Shown one piece after another: positions 34,741 to 44,720 of a stretch of 64,000 nt of DNA. The notes beneath the pieces were generated by a model that worked only from the letters and a program-made list of their open reading frames with translations, was not told the origin of the DNA and did not search any database. Every line of letters starts with the position of its first letter. Position 1 is the first letter of the stretch. Position numbers and translations under genes: made by a program. Source of the stretch: an uncultured Succinivibrio sp. (GTDB taxonomy: Bacteria; Pseudomonadota; Gammaproteobacteria; Enterobacterales; Succinivibrionaceae); NCBI GenBank assembly GCA_934218695.1, contig CAKQDA010000004.1, positions 51,312 through 115,311 on the forward strand, written 5' to 3'.

Positions 34741-35985
34741 TTAGTCAAAACCTAAGCGCATAGCCTTAGGTACTACTATTATGCCATTTTTAGAAATAGT
34801 GATCATTGAATTCTTCTCTTTTTCAAGAAGCTCCAGATCCTTTTTTCTATCGTATCCAATCTCGAAGCCAGGAGCAATCTCTACATGTCTGTCAAGGATC
34901 ACATTCCTGATCTTTGCTCCATTGCCTATGATATTATCACCGATTAGAACACTCCCCTCTACAATAGCACCGTCACCTGCTGTACACCTGAAGCCAAGAA
35001 CTGATTTATTGATGGTGGCTCCGTTAATTTTGCATCCTGCTGAAATTAATGACATGGAAACGTGAGACTCGTTATCATCTGTATCGGTGAAGTCTGCAGG
35101 AGGCAGTGGAGGATAGAAGGTGTGCAAAGGCCATTTTGGATTCTGCAGATTGAACTTGGGCTTATTGCCTAAAAGGTCCATATGGGCTTCCCAATAACTG
35201 TCGATACTTCCAACATCACGCCAGTAGGCAAAGTCCTTCTCTCCTTCAATTTCAATTTCACTAAAGTCGTACACATAAACATTTCCGCGAGGAAACATTT
35301 TAGGGATGATGTCTTTACCAAAATCGTGGCTGGAGTTTTTATCTTTTTCATCCTCAATCAGTTCATTACACAGAACATCAGCTTTAAAGATGTAGTTTCC
35401 CATGGATACAAGCGAATAGCCAGGATGGTTAGGCAATTCCTTAGGATGAGCTGGTTTCTCTTCAAAGCCTATCATTTTGTTGTTTTCATCTACTTGTATA
35501 ACACCAAATTTACCGGCGCACTCGCTTGATTTCATTCTGATGGCAGCTACGGTCAAATCGGCATCGATGTTTTTATGGTAGGTCAGCATTTCGCGTACAT
35601 TCATCTTATAGATGTGATCTGAACCGAAGATACATACATTATCAGGGAACTGTTCTTTAATGAAGGTCAAATTCTGGTAGATAGCGTCAGCAGTACCCTG
35701 ATACCACTCTTTTGACACACGCATCTGTGCAGGTAGTGAATCGATAAATGCTCCGTAAATACCGCTTACCTGCCAGCCTTTCTTTAAATGCATCATCAGT
35801 GATTGTGATTTGTACTGGGTGATAACAAAGATCTTAATTATGCCTGAGTTAACAAAGTTATTGAGCACGAAGTCGATAAGCCTGTAACTTCCTCCAAAAG
35901 GAACTGCAGGTTTACTTCTGCATGAAGTGAGTGGCATAAGACGTGTTCCTTCACCACCGGCTAAGATCATAGCTAATGCTGCCAT
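34741..35985 (-). CDS. glgC: Glucose-1-phosphate adenylyltransferase
   Basis: GlgC makes ADP-glucose, the committed step of bacterial glycogen synthesis. The nucleotide-binding motif GGEGTRLMPLT is at about 9-19, then PAVPFGGSYRLIDF. A catalytic/glucose-phosphate segment GTADAIYQN follows, and the C-terminus is a left-handed beta-helix of hexapeptide repeats. glgB and glgP are not in the window. Confidence 0.96.
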   Translation of the reverse strand: MAALAMILAGGEGTRLMPLTSCRSKPAVPFGGSYRLIDFVLNNFVNSGIIKIFVITQYKSQSLMMHLKKGWQVSGIYGAFIDSLPAQMRVSKEWYQGTADAIYQNLTFIKEQFPDNVCIFGSDHIYKMNVREMLTYHKNIDADLTVAAIRMKSSECAGKFGVIQVDENNKMIGFEEKPAHPKELPNHPGYSLVSMGNYIFKADVLCNELIEDEKDKNSSHDFGKDIIPKMFPRGNVYVYDFSEIEIEGEKDFAYWRDVGSIDSYWEAHMDLLGNKPKFNLQNPKWPLHTFYPPLPPADFTDTDDNESHVSMSLISAGCKINGATINKSVLGFRCTAGDGAIVEGSVLIGDNIIGNGAKIRNVILDRHVEIAPGFEIGYDRKKDLELLEKEKNSMITISKNGIIVVPKAMRLGFD

Positions 35986-36398
35986 TTGAGAGACTCCTTA
36001 TGAGATGTATTGATTTTTTATTCTTGAGACATTAAGTCATGTCATATACCTATGCTCTGAGTATAGATCATGATTTTTTTCTAATAGAAGAAAATGAGCA
36101 CTGTATAATTAAATAAACAAAAAAAATTAGACTTCTTATGAAATAAGCCGAAAAAAGTGAGCCTCGTAATAAGTTTTTTTGCCGTAGCCAGAAAATAGAA
36201 AATAAACAAAGTCAAAAAAGCAAAAAATTATGTGGAAATTTTTGAGGAAGATATAATTTTTAAAATTATTACTTAACAGTAATAATTACTGTTAATTTTA
36301 TGCAACTTATTGATTTTTGCATAATTTATTCTTAAATTACAACGGGCCTCTTTATTGGATATTTTGTAAATAGACACAAATTGTGCACATAATAAAAT
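35986..36398. other. glgC/ldhA intergenic region, glgC side
   Basis: More than 400 very AT-rich bases between divergent genes. The glgC promoter must lie here, but I see no clear match. TGTGCACA at about 36,383 is a small palindrome upstream of the FNR-type site. Confidence 0.3.
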
Positions 36399-36416
36399 AT
36401 TTGATAAAGATCAAAT
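36399..36416 (+). promoter_or_regulatory. FNR-type binding site before ldhA
   Basis: The core TTGATAAAGATCAA (36401-36414) matches the FNR consensus TTGAT-N4-ATCAA exactly, and the symmetry extends two more bases each side. Its centre is about 40 bases before the predicted start of transcription, the class II activator position. This predicts anaerobic induction of ldhA. Confidence 0.8.
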
Positions 36417-36434
36417 TTTGAGTTAGAAATAGTG

Positions 36435-36440
36435 TATCTT
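36435..36440 (+). promoter_or_regulatory. -10 element of the ldhA promoter
   Basis: TATCTT sits where a class II FNR-dependent promoter needs its -10, 18 bases after the FNR site, with no -35 consensus. Confidence 0.6.
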
Positions 36441-36458
36441 ATTGAACAGGCAAGATAG

Positions 36459-36478
36459 TCAGTAATCGCGATAACTGA
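36459..36478. repeat. 20-bp palindrome in the ldhA leader
   Basis: TCAGTAATCGCGATAACTGA is self-complementary at all but one pair. It lies about 10-30 bases downstream of the predicted transcription start, as an operator for a repressor would. The cognate protein is unknown. Confidence 0.6.
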
Positions 36479-36527
36479 TTCTGACATACATATTTATAAA
36501 TCAGAGAATTTCATCTGAGGATAAAAA

Positions 36528-37541
36528 ATGGAAAACAATAAAATCGTTTTTTTTGGTACTCACAGCTACGACAGACATGCATTTACAGATATGAATGCTG
36601 ATAAAAACTTCGGTTTTCAGCTGATTTATCATAGAAGTTTCCTTGATATTAACAATGCAGATGAAACTCACGGTGCTAAGGCAGTATGTATTTTTGTCAA
36701 TGACAGGGCCGACAGAGCTGTTCTACAGAAGTTAAAGGATAACGGTGTTGAGCTTTTAGCTCTGCGCTGTGCCGGATTCAACAACGTAGACTTACAGGCT
36801 GCAAAGGATTTGGGGATAAGAGTTGTAAGAGTACCAGCCTACTCTCCACATGCTATTGCAGAACATGTAATGGCTTTAATCCTAACCTTAAACAGAAAGA
36901 CTCACAGAGCATATTCACGTACCCGTGACGGCAACTTTGCTCTTCACGGTTTAATGGGCTTTGACCTGTACGGCAAGACTGCTGGTGTTGTTGGTACTGG
37001 TAAGATTGCCCGTGTCCTAATCGGTATCTTAAAGGGCTTTGGTATGAATGTGGTAGCTTATGATATTTTCGAAGATCATGAGTATGAAAAGGCTGCCGGC
37101 ATTAAGTATGTAACTATGGATGAGTTATATGCACAGTCAGATATCATCTCTTTGAACTGTCCTTTAACTCCGCAGAACAGATACCTAATCAACAGGGACT
37201 CTATTTCTAAGATGAAGAAAGGCGTAATGATCATTAACACCGGTCGTGGACCTCTAATCAATTCTGAAGATCTTGTTGAAGGTTTAAAATCAGGACAGAT
37301 AGGCGCTGCAGGTCTTGATGTGTATGAAGAAGAACATGACTACTTCTATCAGGACAGATCAGATCACATCATCACTGATGACAATCTGAGCCGTCTGATG
37401 AGCCTGAACAATGTTCTGATTACTTCTCATCAGGCATTCTTTACTAAAGAAGCAATGAATAATATCGTTAACACAACCCTGAAGAATGTAACTGATTACT
37501 TTGCCGGCAATGAACTTGTTAACGAAGTAAAACCTCAGTAA
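36528..37541 (+). CDS. ldhA: D-lactate dehydrogenase (fermentative)
   Basis: LdhA reduces pyruvate to D-lactate with NADH. It is a 2-hydroxyacid dehydrogenase with AVCIFVNDRADR and LALRCAGFNNVDL in the substrate domain. The NAD motif is VVGTGKIA, and the catalytic residues lie in NTGRGPLI (Arg), DVYEEEH (Glu) and TSHQAFFT (His). The 337 residues align along the whole length with E. coli LdhA. An FNR-type site and a palindrome lie upstream. Confidence 0.94.
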   Translation: MENNKIVFFGTHSYDRHAFTDMNADKNFGFQLIYHRSFLDINNADETHGAKAVCIFVNDRADRAVLQKLKDNGVELLALRCAGFNNVDLQAAKDLGIRVVRVPAYSPHAIAEHVMALILTLNRKTHRAYSRTRDGNFALHGLMGFDLYGKTAGVVGTGKIARVLIGILKGFGMNVVAYDIFEDHEYEKAAGIKYVTMDELYAQSDIISLNCPLTPQNRYLINRDSISKMKKGVMIINTGRGPLINSEDLVEGLKSGQIGAAGLDVYEEEHDYFYQDRSDHIITDDNLSRLMSLNNVLITSHQAFFTKEAMNNIVNTTLKNVTDYFAGNELVNEVKPQ

Positions 37542-37557
37542 TCTACAATCACTCCTA

Positions 37558-37587
37558 AAGAAGGTGCTGTTAACAGCACCTTCTTGT
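37558..37587 (+). terminator. Terminator after ldhA
   Basis: A perfect 28-base palindrome (37558-37585, arms AAGAAGGTGCTGTT) ends in TTCTTGT. It can act in both directions. Confidence 0.75.
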
Positions 37588-37691
37588 GAAAATTTCACAA
37601 AATTTACTTTTACAGCAAAAGAAATCTTCCTTCAGGCAAAACTTGCACACAATCCTGAGAAATTCATAATCATTAAAAAAGTAGAGGATCC

Positions 37692-38135
37692 ATGAATAAA
37701 AAAGATTATCTGCTTCTTACCATTACTTTTATTGCAATAGCAACTGTATCGGTATTTGCAACAGTAAAAATTATCAATGAGAATAAAACTGTATTTCCTG
37801 AGGTGGTGAAGGTATCGGAGGTAAAACAGTTGCCATCTCGTTCGCGGAGCAATAATGTTTGTAGCGTTTTTATATTCAATGCGGCAGCCGACTGTGCTGT
37901 AGGCAGTAAGATTGTTTTTACTCCTTTACGCTTGGGAAATGAACAGTTGCCTATTTATTTTGCAGGTCAGTACTGTGATCTTAACTATGCAGTAGTTTCA
38001 AATAATGGAGGTGTTACCTGTATTAAAGCTGCTCCATATGAAGATCCAGTAACTGAGGCTAATAAGCAAGATAAATGTGAAAATAACAATATTGAAGAGA
38101 ATAGTTCGCAAGATAACAATCAAAACAGCAATTAA
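37692..38135 (+). CDS. Small membrane-anchored hypothetical protein
   Basis: A 147-residue protein with one N-terminal hydrophobic segment (about 7-26) and no lipobox, so it is probably anchored in the inner membrane with a periplasmic body. Five cysteines (CSVF, DCAV, YCDL, TCIK, KCEN) suggest disulfides. The tail is rich in Asn, Glu and Gln and looks disordered. AGAGG precedes the ATG. It is monocistronic between ldhA and an AAA-ATPase gene. I recognise no family. Confidence 0.6.
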   Translation: MNKKDYLLLTITFIAIATVSVFATVKIINENKTVFPEVVKVSEVKQLPSRSRSNNVCSVFIFNAAADCAVGSKIVFTPLRLGNEQLPIYFAGQYCDLNYAVVSNNGGVTCIKAAPYEDPVTEANKQDKCENNNIEENSSQDNNQNSN

Positions 38136-38316
38136 ACAAAACCTTTTTCAAAAAAATCACATTCTAAAAGAATATAGAGTCAGAATTTCTGTTCTTGTTA
38201 TTTTGACTTTTTCTTGATAAAAATCTTTTTTCTTCAATAAATGCCACTGATAAAGGCTCTGTCTGAATTTCTTCTATATAATAAGTAAAGAAAACGATAT
38301 AAACAGGATAGAACAA

Positions 38317-40158
38317 ATGAGCGATAAGATGTTTCTGCCATTACCATATGGGTATAACAGTTATGAGGAAATAAGGAATGATAACTGTTACTTTGTGGAT
38401 AAGACCTCATACCTGAAAAATGTTCTTGAAGGCAGTGGCAAGGTACTTCTGTTTACAAGACCAAGACGCTTTGGTAAAACAGTCTTTATGAGTACGCTCA
38501 ACTCATTTTTAAAGATAAACAAAGAAAATCCAACTGACACCTCAGAACAGCTAAGACTTTTTGAAGGAACACAAATATTAAAAGACACAGAGTTCTGTGA
38601 AAAGTACATGGGTAAATATCCTGTTATCTTTATCACTTTAAAGAGTGTGGATGGAGATAACTTTGAAGATGCCTATAAGATGTTTGCCATTGTCGTATCA
38701 AAAGTTGCTTCTGAATATAAATACCTTTTGGAAAGCTCTAAATTAGATGCTGAAGATAAGGATAAATTAAAAAGAATCACAGATGAAAGCTTTTTAATGA
38801 AACTTGAAAACTCAGCAATACTTAAGACTTCATTAAATACTCTGTCAGCTCTTTTTTATAAGGAATACGGTAAACTCCCAGTTCTGCTCATAGATGAATA
38901 TGATGTACCATTAGCCAAGGCCTCATATCACGATTTACTCAAATATAAGACATTTGACGGAAAAATTGATGCTAACAATACCTACCATGCAAGAATGGTA
39001 ACTCTAATGTCAGGCTTCTTAGGTATTCTAAAAGATGAGAACACTCTTACCAAGACAGTTATGACTGGATGTTTAAAGGTAGCTAAAAACAGTATCTTTA
39101 CAGGAGTAAACAATCTTTATGTAAATACTGTAACTGCAACAGAAAAAGACTATACAGGCTTAATCGGTTTTACCAAGGATGAAACAAACAGGTTTCTTGA
39201 TGACTATGACCTGTCAGAATACTCTTACCTTGTAAAGGACAACTATGACGGATACAGGTTCTATGACAAGGAAATGTTCTGTCCATGGGATGTGGTAAAT
39301 TTCATTCGTAACAATTACAAACTGAAAATAGATGGTGAATTACAGCAGATACATGCAGACAACTACTGGACAGGCACCACCTCAAGCTCTTCTATCTATG
39401 AATATTTAGGATATCTTACAGATAAAGACACTCAGAAGATGCAGGACCTCATAGATGGTAAGTCAATAAGTTTCAGTCTCAATGATTCCATGAACTATGA
39501 CAGTCTGTCAGAACACAATCCTGATGACTTCTGGTCACTTCTCCTGCATACAGGTTATTTAACCTTAGACTGGGATAAGACAACAGAAGAGCTCAAGAAA
39601 AACAGTAACCTTAATAAAGTAGTCTTTGCAAAAATTCCTAACCAGGAAATCTTAAAATGTTTTATCAGCAATATTCAGAAGAGATTTAATACAGAGATTG
39701 TTACAGACTCTATAGCTGACTCTCTTGCAAACAGTCTTTTTAAAGGTGATGCTGATACAGCATCTGACACTATCTTTGAGCTTTTACAGAACTATATTTC
39801 AATTAGAGACAGTGCTACAAAGGCTCCTCATGAGAACTACTATCATGGTTTTCTAAACGGTATTTTTGCAAACTGCAAATCATCCATAAGTGAGTACCAC
39901 TCTAATGTAGAGTCAGGAGACGGTTATGCTGATATTATCTTTAAGAGTAAAAGAGAAGATAAACTCGTAATCATCGAAATTAAATCTGCTGGTGTTGGTT
40001 CTGACTTAATCACCTTAAGTGAGGATGCTGTAGCTCAGATAGAAAATAAGAATTACGCCTCTCCTTTTATGCAAGACAGAATGACAAAATGTATCTATGC
40101 TTATGGAATTGCCTTTTCAGGTAAGAACTGTGCTGTTGAAGTCTTGAAAATCAAATAA
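38317..40158 (+). CDS. AAA-ATPase-like protein with C-terminal PD-(D/E)XK nuclease domain
   Basis: The 613-residue protein starts with the AAA-ATPase-like domain: YFVDKTSYLKNVLE, the P-loop FTRPRRFGKTVF near 45-56, and Walker B LLIDEYDVP. The C-terminus carries the PDDEXK_9 (DUF1703) nuclease-like pattern, with YADIIF then LVIIEIKSAG giving D...E-x-K. The family is expanded in gut anaerobes; its function is not established. It is intact and has TATAAT at 38277. Two decayed relatives lie at 33,001 and 52,000. Confidence 0.85.
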   Translation: MSDKMFLPLPYGYNSYEEIRNDNCYFVDKTSYLKNVLEGSGKVLLFTRPRRFGKTVFMSTLNSFLKINKENPTDTSEQLRLFEGTQILKDTEFCEKYMGKYPVIFITLKSVDGDNFEDAYKMFAIVVSKVASEYKYLLESSKLDAEDKDKLKRITDESFLMKLENSAILKTSLNTLSALFYKEYGKLPVLLIDEYDVPLAKASYHDLLKYKTFDGKIDANNTYHARMVTLMSGFLGILKDENTLTKTVMTGCLKVAKNSIFTGVNNLYVNTVTATEKDYTGLIGFTKDETNRFLDDYDLSEYSYLVKDNYDGYRFYDKEMFCPWDVVNFIRNNYKLKIDGELQQIHADNYWTGTTSSSSIYEYLGYLTDKDTQKMQDLIDGKSISFSLNDSMNYDSLSEHNPDDFWSLLLHTGYLTLDWDKTTEELKKNSNLNKVVFAKIPNQEILKCFISNIQKRFNTEIVTDSIADSLANSLFKGDADTASDTIFELLQNYISIRDSATKAPHENYYHGFLNGIFANCKSSISEYHSNVESGDGYADIIFKSKREDKLVIIEIKSAGVGSDLITLSEDAVAQIENKNYASPFMQDRMTKCIYAYGIAFSGKNCAVEVLKIK

Positions 40159-40165
40159 ACATAAT

Positions 40166-40204
40166 AAAGCAGGATCATCCTTGCATTGTATGAACCTGCT
40201 TTTA
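40166..40204. terminator. Bidirectional terminator between convergent genes
   Basis: AAAGCAGG at 40166-40173 pairs with CCTGCTTT at 40195-40202, with a T run on the plus strand. Confidence 0.65.
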
Positions 40205-40219
40205 GATCTTTAGTGGCTT

Positions 40220-41299
40220 TTATTTTTCTTCCATTCTAGCCTTATACACAATAAAGGTTGTGCTTGATGAAACGATCTGCACATAGTCAAAGTTTTCTAA
40301 AAGGACTTTTTCATAACCTAAATGTGCGTTGGCAACCAGATACATAACACCGTTTTGGGTTAAGTGATTTTTAGCTTCGATGATCATGTTAACAGTAGGT
40401 GCGGTAGTTGTGGCTACACCTACATGAAATGGTGGATTTACTGCTATAAGGTCAAATCTCTCAAGTCCAGACAACATATCAGAAGCTTTAACTCTGATAG
40501 ACTCACAGTTATTGTCTTTTGCATTTTGTCTGGTAAGTTCAATAGCAGCCGCACTGACATCAGTTGAGGTAACATTCTTGTAACCTAATTTTGAGAGAAC
40601 AAGTCCTACAACGCCACAGCCACATCCAAGATCCAGTGCGCTTCCAAATGGTGTTAAATCTTTTAAACTCTCAATAAGCATCTCTGTACCCTTATCAAGT
40701 TTTCCCTGTGAGAAAACCGCACTGTCCTGATGAAGATTAAGAGGTATCTTAATAGGGGCAACTTTTATGTCAGTTGCAACTTTGTAAGTGTTAAAGTCAT
40801 TTTCGTAAACTGCTTTAAAGAGTGTACATTTTCTTGCAATATCAAGCTTTCTGACAAAGCCCAGAGGTTTTAGAAGAGAGTCTGCACTCTTTGCTCCACC
40901 GTCATTTGATCCTGCTGTATAGACAAGAGCTTCTTTTTTTAGTTTTGCTTTTAAAGTATTTAATAACTTTAAGGTCTGCTGTTTGTTCTTTGAGAGCAAA
41001 AGCAGCAGAGTATCGGCTTCTTTTGTATGAGACAGAGCAGTTTTAACATCAGCAAAGATTAGCTTTACATGTTTATATTCAATTACCTGAGGACATGAAT
41101 CATCCATGCTCTTACCTACCATAGCCGCCATCTTTTTGCAGACAATGTAGTTGTCTACAATGACTGTAGCGCTATGTGCTCTTTTAACTAGAGAGAACAA
41201 CATAGGATCAAGAATGTCACCTGCGATAATGAGATCACGACCTGCAAACTCATCTTCATTTCTCTGTAAAAGTTCAAATACTGGTGAATTAGTTGCCAT
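40220..41299 (-). CDS. rsmC: 16S rRNA (guanine1207-N2)-methyltransferase RsmC
   Basis: RsmC methylates G1207 of 16S rRNA in the 30S subunit. It has a degenerate N-terminal methyltransferase-like domain followed by an active one, with ALDLGCGCGVVGL (SAM site) and NPPFHVG (catalytic NPPF). The length of 359 is slightly above the E. coli protein. Its ATG overlaps the rsmA stop by one base, replacing the apaG-apaH genes usually found there. Confidence 0.93.
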   Translation of the reverse strand: MATNSPVFELLQRNEDEFAGRDLIIAGDILDPMLFSLVKRAHSATVIVDNYIVCKKMAAMVGKSMDDSCPQVIEYKHVKLIFADVKTALSHTKEADTLLLLLSKNKQQTLKLLNTLKAKLKKEALVYTAGSNDGGAKSADSLLKPLGFVRKLDIARKCTLFKAVYENDFNTYKVATDIKVAPIKIPLNLHQDSAVFSQGKLDKGTEMLIESLKDLTPFGSALDLGCGCGVVGLVLSKLGYKNVTSTDVSAAAIELTRQNAKDNNCESIRVKASDMLSGLERFDLIAVNPPFHVGVATTTAPTVNMIIEAKNHLTQNGVMYLVANAHLGYEKVLLENFDYVQIVSSSTTFIVYKARMEEK

Positions 41300-42096
41300 T
41301 AGACTTTATTCCTGTATTTTAAAGCGCGGGCTAGTTCTACATATTTCTCTACACTGATGTTTTCAGCTCTTAAGATTGGATCAAGTCCAAATCCGTTTAA
41401 CTCCTCTTCTGTAAAGAATTTGGATAAAGAGTTACGTATGGTCTTACGGCGTGCAGAGAAAGCTGTTGTAGTGATGTTATTCAGATAAGGCACAAGAGCT
41501 CTTTCCTCATCAGTCAAAGCTTTAGGTTTTAGGCGTACAACAGCAGAGGTAACCTTTGGAGCAGGTCTGAATGCTGAAGGTGGAACTACAAGCATGGGAA
41601 TAACCTGAGCGTGGAACTGAGTCATAACAGTCAGACGTCCGTAATCCTTGGTGCTAGGACCTGCAGCCAGTCTCTCTACAACTTCCTTCTGCAGCATAAA
41701 GTGCATATCAGTTATGCCTTTTTGTGACAGCAGGTGGAAGATAATAGGAGATGTGATGTTGTAAGGCAGGTTGCCGAATACTCGTAAACTGCCAGCTCCT
41801 TCAAGTTCTTCAAAGTTGACCTTTAGAGCATCTCCCTCAATAATGGTCAGTCCTTTTAAGAAAGGATCATGCTTTAATATTTCAACCAGATCGCGGTCGA
41901 GCTCAATAGCGGTTAAGGCTTTTGCTCTTTCTAAAACCGGTCTTGTAAGAGCGGCATGGCCTGGTCCTATTTCAACCAGATGTTCTCCTTCTTTGGGATT
42001 GATAGCATCAACAATCTGTGAAATGATGTGATCGTTAACCAGAAAGTTCTGACCAAAGCGTTTTCTTGCTTTCATATGTACTGGTGGTAAAGCCAT
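41299..42096 (-). CDS. rsmA: 16S rRNA adenine dimethyltransferase RsmA (KsgA)
   Basis: RsmA dimethylates A1518 and A1519 of 16S r[13 protein letters not shown], then [11 protein letters not shown] (SAM motif I) and [11 protein letters not shown] (motif IV) are typical. The frame reaches back to 42147 inside pdxA, but GGAG lies 6 bases before the ATG at 42096 ([12 protein letters not shown]), giving 265 residues. It lies in the lptD-surA-pdxA-rsmA order of gammaproteobacteria. Confidence 0.96.
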   Translation of the reverse strand: MALPPVHMKARKRFGQNFLVNDHIISQIVDAINPKEGEHLVEIGPGHAALTRPVLERAKALTAIELDRDLVEILKHDPFLKGLTIIEGDALKVNFEELEGAGSLRVFGNLPYNITSPIIFHLLSQKGITDMHFMLQKEVVERLAAGPSTKDYGRLTVMTQFHAQVIPMLVVPPSAFRPAPKVTSAVVRLKPKALTDEERALVPYLNNITTTAFSARRKTIRNSLSKFFTEEELNGFGLDPILRAENISVEKYVELARALKYRNKV

Positions 42097-42097
42097 A

Positions 42098-43102
42098 TTA
42101 TCTCCTGCTTCGTAGTGCCATTGTATGAGCCAGTTCCACTGCCGCAAACAGTGAACCAGGATCTGCCTTGGTTGTACCTGCCAAATCTAAAGCCGTTCCA
42201 TGATCTACAGAAGTTCTGATGTAAGGCAAGCCTAAAGTTGTGTTATATCCGCAGTCAAAACCTGCATATTTTAAAACAGGCAGTCCCTGATCATGGTACA
42301 TGGTTAAAAAGGCATCAGCTTTATCAATATACTTCTGCTGGAACATGGTATCAGCAGGAAGCGGACCTATGATATTGATACCTTCTGCTCTTAATTTTTC
42401 AAAAGCAGGAATAACAGTATCAATCTCTTCCATACCCAAATGACCATCCTCACCTGCATGCGGATTTAAACCGGCACTGATGATGCATGGTTTGTCTATT
42501 CCGAACTTGGTTATAAGATCGTGGTTTAAAATTGTTACGATCTCAATCAGGAGTTCTTCTGTGATCGCCTCTGAAACGTCTTTTAAGGGAAGGTGAGTTG
42601 TTGCCAGAGCCACATTAAACTTTTTACAGCCGAGCATCATCACTACTTTTCTGGTATGAGTTCTTTCCTGAAAATACTCAGTATGACCAGTAAAGTTAAG
42701 ACCAGTATCTGCAATTACAGCCTTGCTGATAGGGCCTGTAATGATACCTGAGAACTCACCACTCTCTGATCTGTCTGAGGCAATGTCAAGACAGTCCAAA
42801 ACGTATTTGGCATTTCTTTTATCAAGTTTGCCAGGAACAGAGGGTACAGAAAGTGGTACATCAAGAACGCACAGTGAACCTTTTGTTTGGGGAACAAAAT
42901 CATCCTTTGAGTAGTCGATGATCCTGATGTTCTGTGTTTTTATGCTGTCTGAATTAAAAAGAGCTATACGCTGTGCGATAAGCTCTTTTGATGCAACGAT
43001 AACCAGCTGTGTATCTTTCAAGTCCAGTTTAGACAGATGATACATCAGCTCCGGACCGACACCTGAAGGCTCTCCAGGTGTCACTGCTAAACGATATGTC
43101 AT
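42098..43102 (-). CDS. pdxA: 4-hydroxythreonine-4-phosphate dehydrogenase
   Basis: PdxA works in the DXP-independent-entry branch of pyridoxal phosphate synthesis. The N-terminal [12 protein letters not shown] motif and the three metal-binding histidine regions are visible: [18 protein letters not shown] and TMYHDQGLP. The 334 residues match the family. It lies between surA and rsmA in the expected operon. Confidence 0.96.
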   Translation of the reverse strand: MTYRLAVTPGEPSGVGPELMYHLSKLDLKDTQLVIVASKELIAQRIALFNSDSIKTQNIRIIDYSKDDFVPQTKGSLCVLDVPLSVPSVPGKLDKRNAKYVLDCLDIASDRSESGEFSGIITGPISKAVIADTGLNFTGHTEYFQERTHTRKVVMMLGCKKFNVALATTHLPLKDVSEAITEELLIEIVTILNHDLITKFGIDKPCIISAGLNPHAGEDGHLGMEEIDTVIPAFEKLRAEGINIIGPLPADTMFQQKYIDKADAFLTMYHDQGLPVLKYAGFDCGYNTTLGLPYIRTSVDHGTALDLAGTTKADPGSLFAAVELAHTMALRSRR

Positions 43103-43138
43103 TTAACCTCTTTAGTAAGACCGCTTATTAAAACGGAA

Positions 43139-44542
43139 TCAGTTTAAAAAACGGCTGTTTTCTGAATATTGCTGACTGTCCTGATCGTCATTTGTAGGCT
43201 TTAGTGTATTTTTGCCTTTACTGTCCTGATCAAGTTGAATTCCTGAATTTACCAGTTCAGGATCGATAACATGGATGTAAGCCATCTCTCGCAGTGATCT
43301 TTCCCATGAAACTACAGCCTCACTGAATTCACGATCAAAGATAATAGAGGAGGCTTTATCTTTGAAAACTTCCAGTGAATCTCTGTCAACTTTTGTACCC
43401 TTCAACAGGATCAGGTGCCAGCCGAAAGCTGATTTTACAGGCTGACTCATCTGACCTACATGCAGCTGGGTTAAAGCTCTTGCAAAATTTGGATCATAGA
43501 TATCAGCAACAGCATAACCTAAATCACCACCTTTAATGGCAGAACCAGGATCTTCAGAGTACTGTTTTGCTGCCTGAGCAAAGGTCATTGTCCCTTTGTT
43601 TATCTCTGCAGCTATATCCTTTAATTTTGCAACAGCCGCCTCATCTGAATAGATGATTGAAGTCTTGATTAAGATATGAGCTGCATCATAAGTTCTGATA
43701 GGCGTTACTGCTGAATGTGAAACATCGTAAAGTTTGATGATGTGCATACCGATTGATGATCTGAAAGGTCCGATTACATCACCAGGCTTTGCATTTAGGA
43801 TAGCAGGCAGGAATGGCAGCGGAATAGATGTTTCTGGAAGGTATCCCATATCAGCACTCTGTTCTGAGGTTGCGTATTTTGCGGCAATTTCCGATACATT
43901 TGCCCCATTTCTGACGGCATTTAAGGCCTGTCGAGCCTCATTCTGTACGCGGTTGTACTCAGCTTCGTTTGGTTCTGATGACAGAGGAATTACAACCTGT
44001 GCAATATGGTACATAGGCTCAACGCTACCACGATGTTTTAAGGCTTTTGCCAGAGTGTTAATTTCAACTGGAGAAATGTGAATTCGCTGACGAACACTTG
44101 AACGGCGAATTTCGTTGATTAGGTAATCCTCTTTGAATTTTTCACGGGCCTGAGCTTCGGTGAGGTTAGGACCATAGCTTTTTAGAATCCTGTCGGTTGA
44201 AGTATTGTTTCGTAAAGCTGCTGATTCTAAGGTTGAGTCTAACTGCATATCAGTTACCTCAGCGCCGTTATTTTTAGCTATCTGTAAAATCAGCTCGCGG
44301 GTGATAAGAGACTGCAGTGCCTGACGGCGGGCGGTTATCTCATCTACTTTTGCTCCGGTTGCAGCGTACTGACTGAGCAGCTTTTGAGTACGAGCATTGA
44401 GCTCGCTCTCTAGAATGATTCCGTTGTTCACGACAGCTGCAGTAGAATCTAAAACCTGTTCTTCTGCGTGGGCATTGCCAAATAAGGCTAGCAAAACAGC
44501 ACTAAGAGAGGCAAATCTGCCTAATTTGTTATGTAATTTCAT
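43139..44542 (-). CDS. surA: Periplasmic chaperone/prolyl isomerase SurA
   Basis: SurA escorts unfolded outer-membrane proteins, including LptD, through the periplasm. A signal peptide (cleavage after GNAHA, about 26) precedes the SurA N-terminal domain, two parvulin domains (MYHIAQVVIPL and DAAHILIKTS) and a C-terminal helix. The last 40 residues are hydrophilic and family-atypical. The 467 residues exceed the E. coli length by about 40. The neighbour lptD encodes one of its clients. Confidence 0.94.
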   Translation of the reverse strand: MKLHNKLGRFASLSAVLLALFGNAHAEEQVLDSTAAVVNNGIILESELNARTQKLLSQYAATGAKVDEITARRQALQSLITRELILQIAKNNGAEVTDMQLDSTLESAALRNNTSTDRILKSYGPNLTEAQAREKFKEDYLINEIRRSSVRQRIHISPVEINTLAKALKHRGSVEPMYHIAQVVIPLSSEPNEAEYNRVQNEARQALNAVRNGANVSEIAAKYATSEQSADMGYLPETSIPLPFLPAILNAKPGDVIGPFRSSIGMHIIKLYDVSHSAVTPIRTYDAAHILIKTSIIYSDEAAVAKLKDIAAEINKGTMTFAQAAKQYSEDPGSAIKGGDLGYAVADIYDPNFARALTQLHVGQMSQPVKSAFGWHLILLKGTKVDRDSLEVFKDKASSIIFDREFSEAVVSWERSLREMAYIHVIDPELVNSGIQLDQDSKGKNTLKPTNDDQDSQQYSENSRFLN

Positions 44543-44720
44543 TTAATTTACCTTATTCTGTCTGTGTTAATTTTTGTTAAATTTGTAACCTTTTTTAACG
44601 TCTTATACACTAATAGTGTATCTGTAACAGTTACTCTGTAAAAATTGCATTTAATTTTTCTGGTTTATTTTAAAACAGCACGCATTCATTTAGATTCAGA
44701 GCCTTACATAAAGTTCAAAT

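Noticed and set aside
35182..35529. 115-codon plus-strand frame inside glgC
   Set aside because: Shadow of glgC on the other strand, with no independent support.
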